Source of the DNA: Bacteroidales bacterium
GTDB lineage: Bacteria > Bacteroidota > Bacteroidia > Bacteroidales > Prolixibacteraceae
Direction of reading: 5' to 3'
Assembly: GCA_012729335.1 (NCBI GenBank)
Contig: JAAYDJ010000021.1
Span: forward strand, 124,001-188,000
DNA length: 64,000 bases
Of the stretch, positions 8,817-16,451 are shown one piece after another. The position numbers were made by a program, and so were the translations under genes. Below the pieces are notes generated by a model. That model was not told the origin of the DNA and made no database searches. It saw only the letters and a list, made by a program, of their open reading frames with translations. Numbering within the stretch: the first letter of the stretch is position 1; each line of letters starts with the position of its first letter.

Positions 8817-9314
8817 ATGAACAAGTACAAATTTGTGGCTGTTGCCTTTCTTTTCCTGCTGGTTTCGGGCTTTGATATCGGACCGGTGTCGATGTACGAG
8901 CCGGTTTTCATGCTCCGGAGCGAAATGGAAAAGGGAATCCGCCTGGAGGGGCCCCGTGAAATCAGGCATCCCGGAAAAATCTATCTGAAAGATGATCTGA
9001 TATTCATCAACGAAAAGTACCAGGGCATCCACGTGATTGATAATACCGATCCCACGGATCCTGAAAATTTCGCCTTTATCCGGATCGACGGCTGTATCGA
9101 CATGGCTATGAAGGACCAGATCCTCTATGCCGACAATGCCGTGGACCTTGTTGCCCTGGCCCTCTCTCCCCAAATGACTGGCATCGAAGTCACCGGCCGC
9201 AATAAGGATGTCTTCCCCGAACTGCAGGCCCCCGATGGCAGGGGACTCACTGCCCGTGAACAAATGGCCCGTCCTGACAATGCAATACTGGTAAGATGGA
9301 AAGAAAGAAATTAA
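8817..9314 (+). CDS. LVIVD repeat protein, short form
   Basis: 165 residues from ATG 8817 with a signal peptide (MNKYKFVAVAFLFLLVSGF). The core carries one clear LVIVD-type unit, IFINEKYQGIHVIDNTDPTDP, a beta-propeller-like repeat common in Bacteroidota surface proteins. The next gene overlaps its end by 19 bases and continues the same repeat theme, so the two are translated as a coupled pair. Function in the family is unknown. Likely periplasmic or surface exposed. Confidence 0.75.
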   Translation: MNKYKFVAVAFLFLLVSGFDIGPVSMYEPVFMLRSEMEKGIRLEGPREIRHPGKIYLKDDLIFINEKYQGIHVIDNTDPTDPENFAFIRIDGCIDMAMKDQILYADNAVDLVALALSPQMTGIEVTGRNKDVFPELQAPDGRGLTAREQMARPDNAILVRWKERN

Positions 9315-10072
9315 CCCCTGTAAACAGTGTCTCCCGGAGGTTCATCGCCACCCTGGGTTTTCTGGTCATGATGGCCGGTTGCCAGATGGGCGATAGTTTC
9401 GAATCGGACTTCTCTTCGGGGGAGGGAACAGGAGGATCCATGGCCCGCTTTACCGTCACAGGCGATCATCTTTACACGGTCGACCACAACTCCCTGAAGG
9501 TTTTCAGCCTTGCCGATCCGAAAAAACCTGTCCCTAAAAACAACCGCAACGTGGGCTTTGATGTGGAAACCATCTTTCCGCTCGGGAACACCCTGTTTCT
9601 GGGAACATCGACCGGAATGTACATCTACGACATCACCTTGCCTGAGAATCCGCAGAAGATCTCATTCTATGAACATATCTATGCCTGTGATCCGGTGGTT
9701 TCCGACGGCCGGTATGCCTATGTGACCCTCAGCTCTTCCAATGCCCGGTGCTGGAGGGCTGGCAATGAACTGCAGATTGTAGATATTCAGGACAAGGTTG
9801 CACCGAAACAGGTCAGCACTCATGCGCTTTCCTCTCCCCGGGGACTGGCCATCCGCAACGATACCCTCTGGGTGTGCGATGCCGGCCTTAAAGTCTTTGA
9901 TGTGCAAAACAAATCCCAAATCAAACAGCTGGTCCACTTCAGCGATGTTCCGGCCTTCGACCTCATCCTCAATGGCCGTCTGGCCCTGGTCACCGGCGAA
10001 GAAGGATTTGTCCAGTACCGGATCGGAAACGGCACCATTACCAAAATCAGCGAAATCAAAGTCATTAAATAA
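9296..10072 (+). CDS. LVIVD repeat lipoprotein
   Basis: 258 residues from ATG 9296, overlapping the previous gene. After a basic N-terminus comes a lipoprotein signal (FIATLGFLVMMAGC), so the mature protein starts at that cysteine. The rest consists of propeller-like LVIVD repeats, seen as LYTVDHNSLKVFSLADPKKP, MYIYDITLPENPQKIS, LQIVDIQDKVAPKQVS and LKVFDVQNKSQIKQL. Known members are envelope proteins without assigned activity. The barrel-like gene 9 bases downstream suggests a three-gene envelope unit. Confidence 0.78.
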   Translation: MERKKLTPVNSVSRRFIATLGFLVMMAGCQMGDSFESDFSSGEGTGGSMARFTVTGDHLYTVDHNSLKVFSLADPKKPVPKNNRNVGFDVETIFPLGNTLFLGTSTGMYIYDITLPENPQKISFYEHIYACDPVVSDGRYAYVTLSSSNARCWRAGNELQIVDIQDKVAPKQVSTHALSSPRGLAIRNDTLWVCDAGLKVFDVQNKSQIKQLVHFSDVPAFDLILNGRLALVTGEEGFVQYRIGNGTITKISEIKVIK

Positions 10073-10081
10073 CCGCACCTC

Positions 10082-10720
10082 ATGATCCGTTTCTTCTCCA
10101 TAATTTTTCTGCTGCTTCCCTTCCTGCTGGCGGGACAGACAGAAGTTGCCGTTCCCAAAGAGAAAAAATTCGGCATTGGTTTGGTGCCCCAGTATGCCAT
10201 CACCAGCGGCACCCGCATCGATTTCGACATCAGGCTTCCCGGAAAGAATCAATGGCTGGTGGTGGCTCCCCAGCTCTATCTCGTTACTGAGAACTCCAAC
10301 TTGTGGAATTTCGAAGAAATGACCGGCGTGGGGATTGACCTGCAGCACCGTATCTTTATCGGGCAGGGGAAAGATCCCAGGGGGGCCTATCTGGCCTACG
10401 GACCGGTGTTCCAGTACCGTTCCGTCAGGGATAAAGGACTGACCTCCTATCAATACAAAGAAGATGGAGCCACCTATATCGGGCTGCACGAAGAGATGAT
10501 GCAGACCGGTATCTGGAAAACCGGAGGCAACCTGATATTTGGATACCAGGCCCTGGCTTCCCGCTCTGTTTACTTCGATTTATACCTCGGAACCGGGATC
10601 CGCTTCAGTTTCGACAACCGCACCCCGGGCCTCCACAGCTATTACAACGAATGGTGGGGCGACCTGGGATATTCGGGAACCCTGATGGTGGGAGGATTCC
10701 GCTTCGGTATTCTTCTGTGA
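10082..10720 (+). CDS. Predicted outer-membrane beta-barrel protein
   Basis: 212 residues from ATG 10082 with a signal peptide (MIRFFSIIFLLLPFLLAGQTE). The mature chain alternates hydrophobic and polar residues in strand-like segments (KFGIGLVPQYAITSG, YLAYGPVFQYRSV, YFDLYLGTGIRFSF). It ends in a short strand, GGFRFGILL, typical of outer-membrane barrels. I do not recognise a named family. It follows the two LVIVD genes closely, so it may be the membrane partner of those proteins. Confidence 0.6.
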   Translation: MIRFFSIIFLLLPFLLAGQTEVAVPKEKKFGIGLVPQYAITSGTRIDFDIRLPGKNQWLVVAPQLYLVTENSNLWNFEEMTGVGIDLQHRIFIGQGKDPRGAYLAYGPVFQYRSVRDKGLTSYQYKEDGATYIGLHEEMMQTGIWKTGGNLIFGYQALASRSVYFDLYLGTGIRFSFDNRTPGLHSYYNEWWGDLGYSGTLMVGGFRFGILL

Positions 10721-10751
10721 GGTAATCCCCTGCCATTCGGCGAAGTGAAAC

Positions 10752-10795
10752 TCCCCGCCAGCGCAGCGGGGAAACGAATCCCGGTTTTCCGGGAT
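10752..10795. terminator. Two hairpins between convergent genes
   Basis: TCCCCGC/GCGGGGA (10752-10772) and ATCCCGG/CCGGGAT (10778-10795) lie in the short gap between the convergent barrel gene and ispG. Each stem is perfect, although T-runs are weak. They probably act as back-to-back terminators. Confidence 0.5.
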
Positions 10796-10809
10796 GAGTT
10801 CGACGGGCT

Positions 10810-12663
10810 TCAGGCATCGACCCAGTCGCCGTTTTCGCGGATGAGCTGCTCGAGTTCCTCCACGGCCTCCTCATAGGGTATGGTCCTTTTGACCAGTTGC
10901 AGCCCCTTGTAAAGGCTTATTTTTCCATTACCCGATCCTACAAAGCCGTAATCGGCGTCGCCCATTTCACCGGGCCCGTTGACAATGCATCCCATGATGC
11001 CGATCTTGAGATGGTTGAGGTGGCCGAAATGCTCCTTCACCTTGCGGGTGGTCTCGTGCAGGTCAAACTGGGTGCGTCCGCAACCCGGGCAGGAGATGAA
11101 TTCGGTGCGGGAAACCCGCATGCGTGACGACTGGAGGATGCCGAAACTCAAATCTTTGAGTTCCGTGAAGGTAATGTTGTCGTGGTCGTTCGACAGGCAG
11201 ATGCCATCCCCGTACCCATCGATGAACACACCGCCGAGATCGGCCGACGCCTTGATCTGCAGATCTTCAAGCGACCTTTCATTATAACGGCGGTAAAGGA
11301 TGACCGGCACCTTCCAGATGTGGGTCTCCAGCATCATGAAGAAGGCCCTGAATTCGGCAAAGGGATTGCGGTTGGTGCTTTCCATCAGCAAGACCGTCTT
11401 CCGGGTTTGCTTCAGCTTGGTCATGATCTCGGGATGCCGTTCCATGAAACGGTCAAACTCCATCTTGGTGGTGCGGATGAACTTCATCCTGCCCCAGCGG
11501 GTACTTTCAAAGAGATACTCCTCGAGGCTGATCACCGGATAGCTGTTCCCCTGAATATCGAGAACCTTGCTTCCCGAGAGGAAATAATCGGGAATGAGTT
11601 TGCCGCGGATGGGCAGGATCTCCTGGAGGGAGCGTTCTCCCAGGTCGGCCATAACCACCGGCAGCGACTTGCCTCCCATGTTAAGCACCGGCCGCGTAGA
11701 ACGCCGCTCATACTCAAAAGGGTTGGTCTGTGCATGTAGGGGAGCCGTGATCCTCTGGTGATCCTGGTACGACCTGAAATGGTTAATGAGCTTCATGGCC
11801 ACCGGAATCTCCCGTTCCGGCTTTTCGGTCAGCGACACCCTGATGGTATCCCCGATCCCGTCGGCCAGCAGGGCACCGATGCCCACCGCCGACCTGATCC
11901 GCCCTTCCTCGCCTTCCCCGGCTTCGGTAACCCCCAGGTGAAGCGGATAATCCATGTCCTCCAGCCGCATCTTGTAACAAAGCAGCCGCACCGTATAGAC
12001 CATCATCCGGGTGTTGCTCGACTTGATGGATATCACCACATTGTCGAAGTTGACCCGCTTGCAAATCCGTAAAAACTCCATCACCGACTCGACGATGCCC
12101 GTGCTGGTATCCCCGTAGCGGCTCATGATCCGGTCGCTCAGCGACCCCTGGTTGGCCCCGATCCGCAGGGCCGTATTGCTGCGCCGTAGCATCTCCAGAA
12201 ATGGCACAAACATCTCCTCTATCTTCTGCAACTCCTCACGGTACTGCTCATCAGTGTAAACCAAATGCTCAAAATTGGCCCGCTTGTCATAAAAATTGCC
12301 CGGATTGATCCGCACCTTCGAAATATACCGCGCGGAAATTTCCGCCAGTTTCGGATTAAAATGGATGTCAGCAATGAGCGGATTGTTGAATCCCCGGTCC
12401 ACAAGCGCTTTCTTGATATCCTTCAGATTCTCGGCATCGCGGAGCCCCTTGACAGTGACCCTCACATAATCGGCCCCGGCCTTGATGATGCTGATAATCT
12501 GATTTACAGTAGCTTCTGTGTCTTTGGTATCCGTATCGGTCATCGACTGGATCCGTACCGGATGGTCCCCCCCAAGGGGTATGGAGCCTACCTGCACTAC
12601 CCTGGTCTTTAGGCGCTCATACCGGCATAAATCGCTGATATATCTGAAATTGGGATTGTCCAT
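10810..12663 (-). CDS. ispG: 4-hydroxy-3-methylbut-2-en-1-yl diphosphate synthase (flavodoxin)
   Basis: 617 residues, the long IspG form with an extra central domain that Bacteroidota share with Chlamydiae and plants (the short form is about 370). The N-terminal TIM barrel contains VQSMTDTDTKDTEATV and LIADIHFNPKLA. The C-terminal iron-sulfur domain has CPGCGRTQFDL and CIVNGPGEMGDADYG, giving the three cysteine ligands of the [4Fe-4S] cluster. It converts cyclic methylerythritol diphosphate to HMBPP, the penultimate step of the non-mevalonate isoprenoid pathway, in the cytoplasm. ATG 12663 is in frame with the conserved N-terminus. A TACATTTG motif upstream (12689-12696) is a plausible promoter. 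Confidence 0.95.
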   Translation of the reverse strand: MDNPNFRYISDLCRYERLKTRVVQVGSIPLGGDHPVRIQSMTDTDTKDTEATVNQIISIIKAGADYVRVTVKGLRDAENLKDIKKALVDRGFNNPLIADIHFNPKLAEISARYISKVRINPGNFYDKRANFEHLVYTDEQYREELQKIEEMFVPFLEMLRRSNTALRIGANQGSLSDRIMSRYGDTSTGIVESVMEFLRICKRVNFDNVVISIKSSNTRMMVYTVRLLCYKMRLEDMDYPLHLGVTEAGEGEEGRIRSAVGIGALLADGIGDTIRVSLTEKPEREIPVAMKLINHFRSYQDHQRITAPLHAQTNPFEYERRSTRPVLNMGGKSLPVVMADLGERSLQEILPIRGKLIPDYFLSGSKVLDIQGNSYPVISLEEYLFESTRWGRMKFIRTTKMEFDRFMERHPEIMTKLKQTRKTVLLMESTNRNPFAEFRAFFMMLETHIWKVPVILYRRYNERSLEDLQIKASADLGGVFIDGYGDGICLSNDHDNITFTELKDLSFGILQSSRMRVSRTEFISCPGCGRTQFDLHETTRKVKEHFGHLNHLKIGIMGCIVNGPGEMGDADYGFVGSGNGKISLYKGLQLVKRTIPYEEAVEELEQLIRENGDWVDA

Positions 12664-12688
12664 ATGTCGTCATGCTTAGCCCGAAATG

Positions 12689-12696
12689 CAAATGTA
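12689..12696 (-). promoter_or_regulatory. -7 promoter motif for ispG (TACATTTG)
   Basis: On the minus strand TACATTTG lies 25 bases before the ispG ATG and matches TAnnTTTG. No clear -33 element was identified. Confidence 0.4.
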
Positions 12697-12872
12697 ATCA
12701 CATAACCCAAATAATAAAAGAATCATGTGTTTAAATTATTCTGACAGAATGGTCAATCTCTTGACCCACACACCATATCCAGTTGATGATTCCTTTCTGT
12801 TGGTGAAAAAACACGACCGCTGTTCAGGGATTAAAAATGAACCGTTGTATCCCGTATATGAGGGATAGACTG

Positions 12873-12880
12873 TATATTTG
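12873..12880 (+). promoter_or_regulatory. -7 promoter motif for the gldA-like gene (TATATTTG)
   Basis: TATATTTG ends 4 bases before ATG 12885, implying an almost leaderless transcript and ruling out the upstream in-frame start at 12837. Confidence 0.45.
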
Positions 12881-12884
12881 CGGA

Positions 12885-13799
12885 ATGAGCTTAGAGGTGA
12901 GGGAAGTTACGAGGTATTACGGGGCGCAGAAAGCGTTGGACCGGGTATCTTTTGCCCTGAAAAAGGGAGAACTGACAGGATTTCTGGGGCCCAACGGGGC
13001 AGGAAAGTCCACCCTGATGAAGATCATTGCCGGTTATCTGCCGGCTTCGTCCGGGGAAGTGGTCATCGATGGCGAAAAGGTGACTCCCGACGGGATCTCC
13101 CTTAAGCGGCAGATCGGCTATCTCCCCGAGAACAATCCCCTCTACACCGACCTTTACGTGGCCGAATACCTGGAAATCGCCGCCGGTTTTTATCAGCTTC
13201 CGCGGAAAGGAGAACGCATCAGGGAGATGATCTCCCTGACCGGCCTCGAGGGGGAAAAACAGAAGAAGATCGGGGCCCTCTCCAAAGGATACCGGCAAAG
13301 GGTAGGTCTGGCCCAGGCCTTGTTGCATGACCCTCCTGTTTTGCTCCTTGATGAACCCACCAGTGGGCTCGATCCCAACCAACTGGGAGAGATCCGCAGC
13401 CTGATAACCCGCCTGGCCGGTGAAAAAACGGTTTTGCTCTCTTCCCACATTCTCCAGGAGATTGAAGCCATGTGCCCCAGGGTGGTGATCATCAGCCAGG
13501 GAAGGCTGGTCGCCGACGGGCCCCTGGCCGGCCTCAGGGAGGCTTCCCAGTACACTTCACAAAAAGTGTACGCCGAATTTGAGCGCCCCGTGCCCAAAGA
13601 AAACCTGTTGAAAATCAAGGGTGTCAGCCAGGTGGCCCCCGAAGGGAACGGCTGGCTCTTCACGGCCCTTCCGGGAAAAGACCCGCGCCCTGAAATCTTC
13701 AGGTTCGCCGTGGCGGCAGATATCCCCCTGCTTGCTTTGACTGAACGGCACGAAAACCTGGAGCATATCTTCCAGCAGCTCACACGCGATACCCGCTGA
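12885..13799 (+). CDS. gldA: GldA-type ABC transporter ATP-binding protein
   Basis: 304 residues from ATG 12885. The track start 16 codons earlier lies upstream of the promoter motif. It has the complete ABC ATPase set: Walker A GPNGAGKST, Q-loop region QIGYLPENNPLY, signature LSKGYRQRVGLAQAL, Walker B VLLLDEPTSGLDP and switch SSHIL. YLPENNPLYTDLYVAEYLE and a ~90-residue C-terminal extension match the GldA group, which works with membrane proteins GldF and GldG in gliding motility and secretion. No gldF or gldG is adjacent here, so the gene name denotes the subfamily. A role in gliding is not shown. Confidence 0.75.
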   Translation: MSLEVREVTRYYGAQKALDRVSFALKKGELTGFLGPNGAGKSTLMKIIAGYLPASSGEVVIDGEKVTPDGISLKRQIGYLPENNPLYTDLYVAEYLEIAAGFYQLPRKGERIREMISLTGLEGEKQKKIGALSKGYRQRVGLAQALLHDPPVLLLDEPTSGLDPNQLGEIRSLITRLAGEKTVLLSSHILQEIEAMCPRVVIISQGRLVADGPLAGLREASQYTSQKVYAEFERPVPKENLLKIKGVSQVAPEGNGWLFTALPGKDPRPEIFRFAVAADIPLLALTERHENLEHIFQQLTRDTR

Positions 13800-13806
13800 C
13801 TTTTCT

Positions 13807-14151
13807 TCAGAACCGGTTCCAGAAACGCTTTTTGTTTTCCCATTTTCCGGGCACCCACATCCATCCCTTTCGGACTTCCTTCCAATAGCCGGGGGTCCAC
13901 ACTTTTCCCCTGGGAGGTTCTACCCATACGGGAGCCAGCCAGGCATACATCCGGGCGGGGCGGTGCCATATCCATCTGCCGGGCAGCAAAACATACCCTT
14001 CACCGGGCTTGGGGGGAATCTTCATCTGTTCACGGGGAGGCATGGGTTTCTCGGCCACCCTGACCTGGGCAGTCACCCCCGCAGGCATACTCCCTGCCAG
14101 AAGAAACAGGAAGAGCATCCAAAGAGGCCATGTGTTTCTACTTTTCCCCAT
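13807..14151 (-). CDS. YXWGXW repeat-like exported protein
   Basis: 114 residues from ATG 14151 with a signal peptide (WPLWMLFLFLLAGSMPAG). The mature part is a series of Trp/Pro/Gly-rich units (LLPGRWIWHRP, WLAPVWVEPPRG, WTPGYWKEVRKG, WVPGKWENKKR) of the 'YXWGXW' type common in envelope proteins of Gram-negative bacteria. Function is unknown. Strongly basic and aromatic, probably periplasmic and cell-envelope bound. A TATATTTG promoter motif (14166-14173, minus) sits 14 bases upstream. Confidence 0.72.
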   Translation of the reverse strand: MGKSRNTWPLWMLFLFLLAGSMPAGVTAQVRVAEKPMPPREQMKIPPKPGEGYVLLPGRWIWHRPARMYAWLAPVWVEPPRGKVWTPGYWKEVRKGWMWVPGKWENKKRFWNRF

Positions 14152-14165
14152 GTGATTGTTTTACC

Positions 14166-14173
14166 CAAATATA
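14166..14173 (-). promoter_or_regulatory. -7 promoter motif (TATATTTG)
   Basis: Minus-strand TATATTTG 14 bases before the start of the YXWGXW protein gene. Confidence 0.45.
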
Positions 14174-14245
14174 ATACCAAATCGGCATATAGGAAGATGT
14201 TTGGTTCCGGGGTGAACAAAGAATGAGGGAAATGGCCTGGAAGGA

Positions 14246-14650
14246 TCACTCCCGGGAGCCGGAGGCCATGATTTTCTCCTCGAGGGCCAGGAGTTCCCGT
14301 TCGTCGGGTCCCGGAAACCAATCCCTGAGTTTATGGCGGGCTTTGGATCTGATGGCCGGGGTAAGTGAGGAGGAGACCTTTACGAGAGCGTAAATGAGTA
14401 CCCCCAGGTCGTCGGTGAACCCCAGGATGGGCGCCAGATCAAAAATGGCATCGGTGGGCACGATAAAATACCCCAGGGCCGCGGCGATTGTCAGCTTGGT
14501 CTTGAGAACCACCCCCGGATCTTTCATCACATAATACAGGAGCAGCACCGCATAAATCACCTGTTGTCCCGCCTTCTGCGCGTATCTTTTAATTTTCGCG
14601 AGAAGGGAGCGTTCGTTGTACCTGCGGGCATAAAGATTTTCCATCGACAT
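14246..14650 (-). CDS. DUF1232/YkvA family membrane protein
   Basis: 134 residues from ATG 14650 (14644 also possible; the track start at 14653 is TTG). The signature region LGYFIVPTDAIFDLAPILGFTDDLGVL matches the YkvA/DUF1232 core, a short hydrophobic hairpin with P-x-D and D-D motifs. Two membrane segments are likely. Function in the family is unknown. It starts 16 bases after the stop of dusB on the same strand, so both are probably transcribed together. Confidence 0.8.
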   Translation of the reverse strand: MSMENLYARRYNERSLLAKIKRYAQKAGQQVIYAVLLLYYVMKDPGVVLKTKLTIAAALGYFIVPTDAIFDLAPILGFTDDLGVLIYALVKVSSSLTPAIRSKARHKLRDWFPGPDERELLALEEKIMASGSRE

Positions 14651-14665
14651 CAATTTTCAGCACTT

Positions 14666-15679
14666 TCAGCTTAATCCAATATCGGTATAATCAACTTTCA
14701 TGCCACGGTATTCTTCAGCAATCAGATCGAGTAGTTTGTCGACGGTTTCATAATCCTCCGACTGCAGCAATTTGATCTTCATCTCTCTGAAGTTGGGCAG
14801 GTGGGGGAAGTATTTGGCCAGGTGGCGCCGCATTTCCAGGATTCCCCGGCGTTCATCCTCCTTCCAGGCGATACTGAGTTGGAGTTGTTCCCTCACATTG
14901 TCGACAACATCTTCTACGGAAGGGGGAGGGAGGGTTTCCCCGGTAGCCAGAAAGTGTTTAATTTCGCGGAATATCCAGGGACGGCCGATGGCCGGGCGGC
15001 CGATCATGAGGCCGTCGACGCCGGACTGACGCCACAGTTCTTCGGCCTGCCGGGGGCCTTTTACGTCTCCGTTGCCGATGATGGGCATGGTGATCCGGGG
15101 GTGGTTTTTAACCTCTCCGATGAGGGTCCAGTCGGCCTGGCCGTTATAGAGCTGGCTGCGGGTGCGCCCATGAATGGCCAGGGCGGCAATCCCGGCATCC
15201 TGGAGGCGCAGGGCCGCCTCTACCACCGGCTTATCGTGCTCGTCCCACCCCAGGCGGGTCTTGGCGGTCACCGGCAGCCGCACGGCTTTCACCACCGCCG
15301 CCGCCATCTCCTGCATCCTGGGCAGATCCTGCAACAATGCTGCCCCGGCACCCCGGCGCACAATTTTCTTCATCGGGCACCCGAAGTTGATATCTATGAA
15401 ATCGGGCCCTGCCTCCTCGGCTACCTTCGCCGCCTCCGCCATCGCCCCAATGTCATGCCCGTAAATCTGAATAGCCACCGGCCGGTCAAAATCAAACAAC
15501 GACATCTTCAGCTTCGTCTTGGCCACATTCCGCACCAGGGCATCCGAATTGACAAACTCGGTATACATCACATCGGCCCCGAACTTTTTGCACATGTACC
15601 GGAACGACTTGTAGGTCACATCCTCCATCGGCGCCAGAAAAAGCGGCAAACCGCCCAGTTCAAGATCTCCTATCTTCAT
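14666..15679 (-). CDS. dusB: tRNA-dihydrouridine synthase (DusB type)
   Basis: 337 residues from ATG 15679. A TIM-barrel flavoprotein: FMN-binding start LFLAPMEDVTYKSFR, catalytic cysteine Cys101 in DINFGCPMKKIVRRGAG, then AKTRLGWD, AIHGRTRSQLYNG and the phosphate-binding IGNGDV and GLMIGRPAIGRPW. It reduces uridines in the D-loop of tRNAs with NADPH. The length fits DusB. A TAATTTTG promoter motif lies 19 bases upstream. Confidence 0.92.
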   Translation of the reverse strand: MKIGDLELGGLPLFLAPMEDVTYKSFRYMCKKFGADVMYTEFVNSDALVRNVAKTKLKMSLFDFDRPVAIQIYGHDIGAMAEAAKVAEEAGPDFIDINFGCPMKKIVRRGAGAALLQDLPRMQEMAAAVVKAVRLPVTAKTRLGWDEHDKPVVEAALRLQDAGIAALAIHGRTRSQLYNGQADWTLIGEVKNHPRITMPIIGNGDVKGPRQAEELWRQSGVDGLMIGRPAIGRPWIFREIKHFLATGETLPPPSVEDVVDNVREQLQLSIAWKEDERRGILEMRRHLAKYFPHLPNFREMKIKLLQSEDYETVDKLLDLIAEEYRGMKVDYTDIGLS

Positions 15680-15697
15680 GGTTCTCTATTTCAACGA

Positions 15698-15705
15698 CAA
15701 AATTA
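15698..15705 (-). promoter_or_regulatory. -7 promoter motif for dusB (TAATTTTG)
   Basis: Minus-strand TAATTTTG, 18 bases before the dusB ATG, matching TAnnTTTG. Confidence 0.45.
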
Positions 15706-15838
15706 CTCCTTTCCCGCAATCGGAAACTATGAATTCAGACTGATCGATGTGATGCCCTGCCCTGACCATGGCAAAGAGCTCCCGGGTCCGAAAAAACAGG
15801 GATCCCGGAAGTGCATCCATTCTGACCGGGAGAAGGAA

Positions 15839-16411
15839 TCAGGCGGCCAGGTGTTCTGCCAGGATCTTCACGCCAATGAGGATTAAGATAATCCCCCCCG
15901 CCACAATGCTGCGGTGGCTTTTCTTCCCGGGGATTTTCTTCCCGAAGAGAAGACCAAGCATGGCGGCTATAAAAGTAACCGCTCCAATGATCAGCACCGG
16001 GAAAAGAATATGGGCATCGATGAATCCGAAGCTGATTCCCACCGCCAGGGCATCAATGCTGGTGGCCACAGAAATTCCGATAAGCACCCTGAGCACAAAA
16101 GGATCAATCACTTTTGCTTCCTGGTGGTTGTTAAGTCCGTCCATGACCATCCGCAGGCCGATAAAGGAAAGCAGTCCGAAGGCGATCCAGTGGTCGTAGT
16201 CAGAGATGAGGTTTTTCAGGGAAGCGCCCACGAGCCAGCCTGCAAGGGGGAAAAGCGCCTGAAAGAAAGCCAGAAAGAAAGCCACCCGGCAGGCTTGCAG
16301 GAAGGCGATTTTCTTTTGGGCTATTCCCATGGAGATGGATACCGCAAAGGAGTCAAAGCTCAGGCCCACGGCAACCATGAAAAAGGTGATGAACTGGGTG
16401 GTGGTGATCAT
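15839..16411 (-). CDS. mntP: Putative manganese efflux pump MntP
   Basis: 190 residues with six predicted membrane helices. Each half carries the family motif with an intramembrane aspartate: SFDSFAVSISMGI near the N-terminus and SIDALAVGISFGF in the second half. MntP exports Mn2+ across the inner membrane. In other bacteria it is often under a manganese riboswitch or MntR. I see neither clearly in the 40-base gap to glmS, so the gene may be read through from glmS. Confidence 0.85.
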   Translation of the reverse strand: MITTTQFITFFMVAVGLSFDSFAVSISMGIAQKKIAFLQACRVAFFLAFFQALFPLAGWLVGASLKNLISDYDHWIAFGLLSFIGLRMVMDGLNNHQEAKVIDPFVLRVLIGISVATSIDALAVGISFGFIDAHILFPVLIIGAVTFIAAMLGLLFGKKIPGKKSHRSIVAGGIILILIGVKILAEHLAA

Positions 16412-16451
16412 AAGCCTGATGTTCTGACAAAGGAGTATCTCATAAGAGTGG

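Noticed and set aside
14801-15886. 361-codon plus-strand ORF
   Set aside because: Antisense to dusB, whose flavin and cysteine motifs are intact.
16412-16451. Manganese riboswitch before mntP
   Set aside because: The gap is only 40 bases and shows no structure resembling the yybP-ykoY motif.
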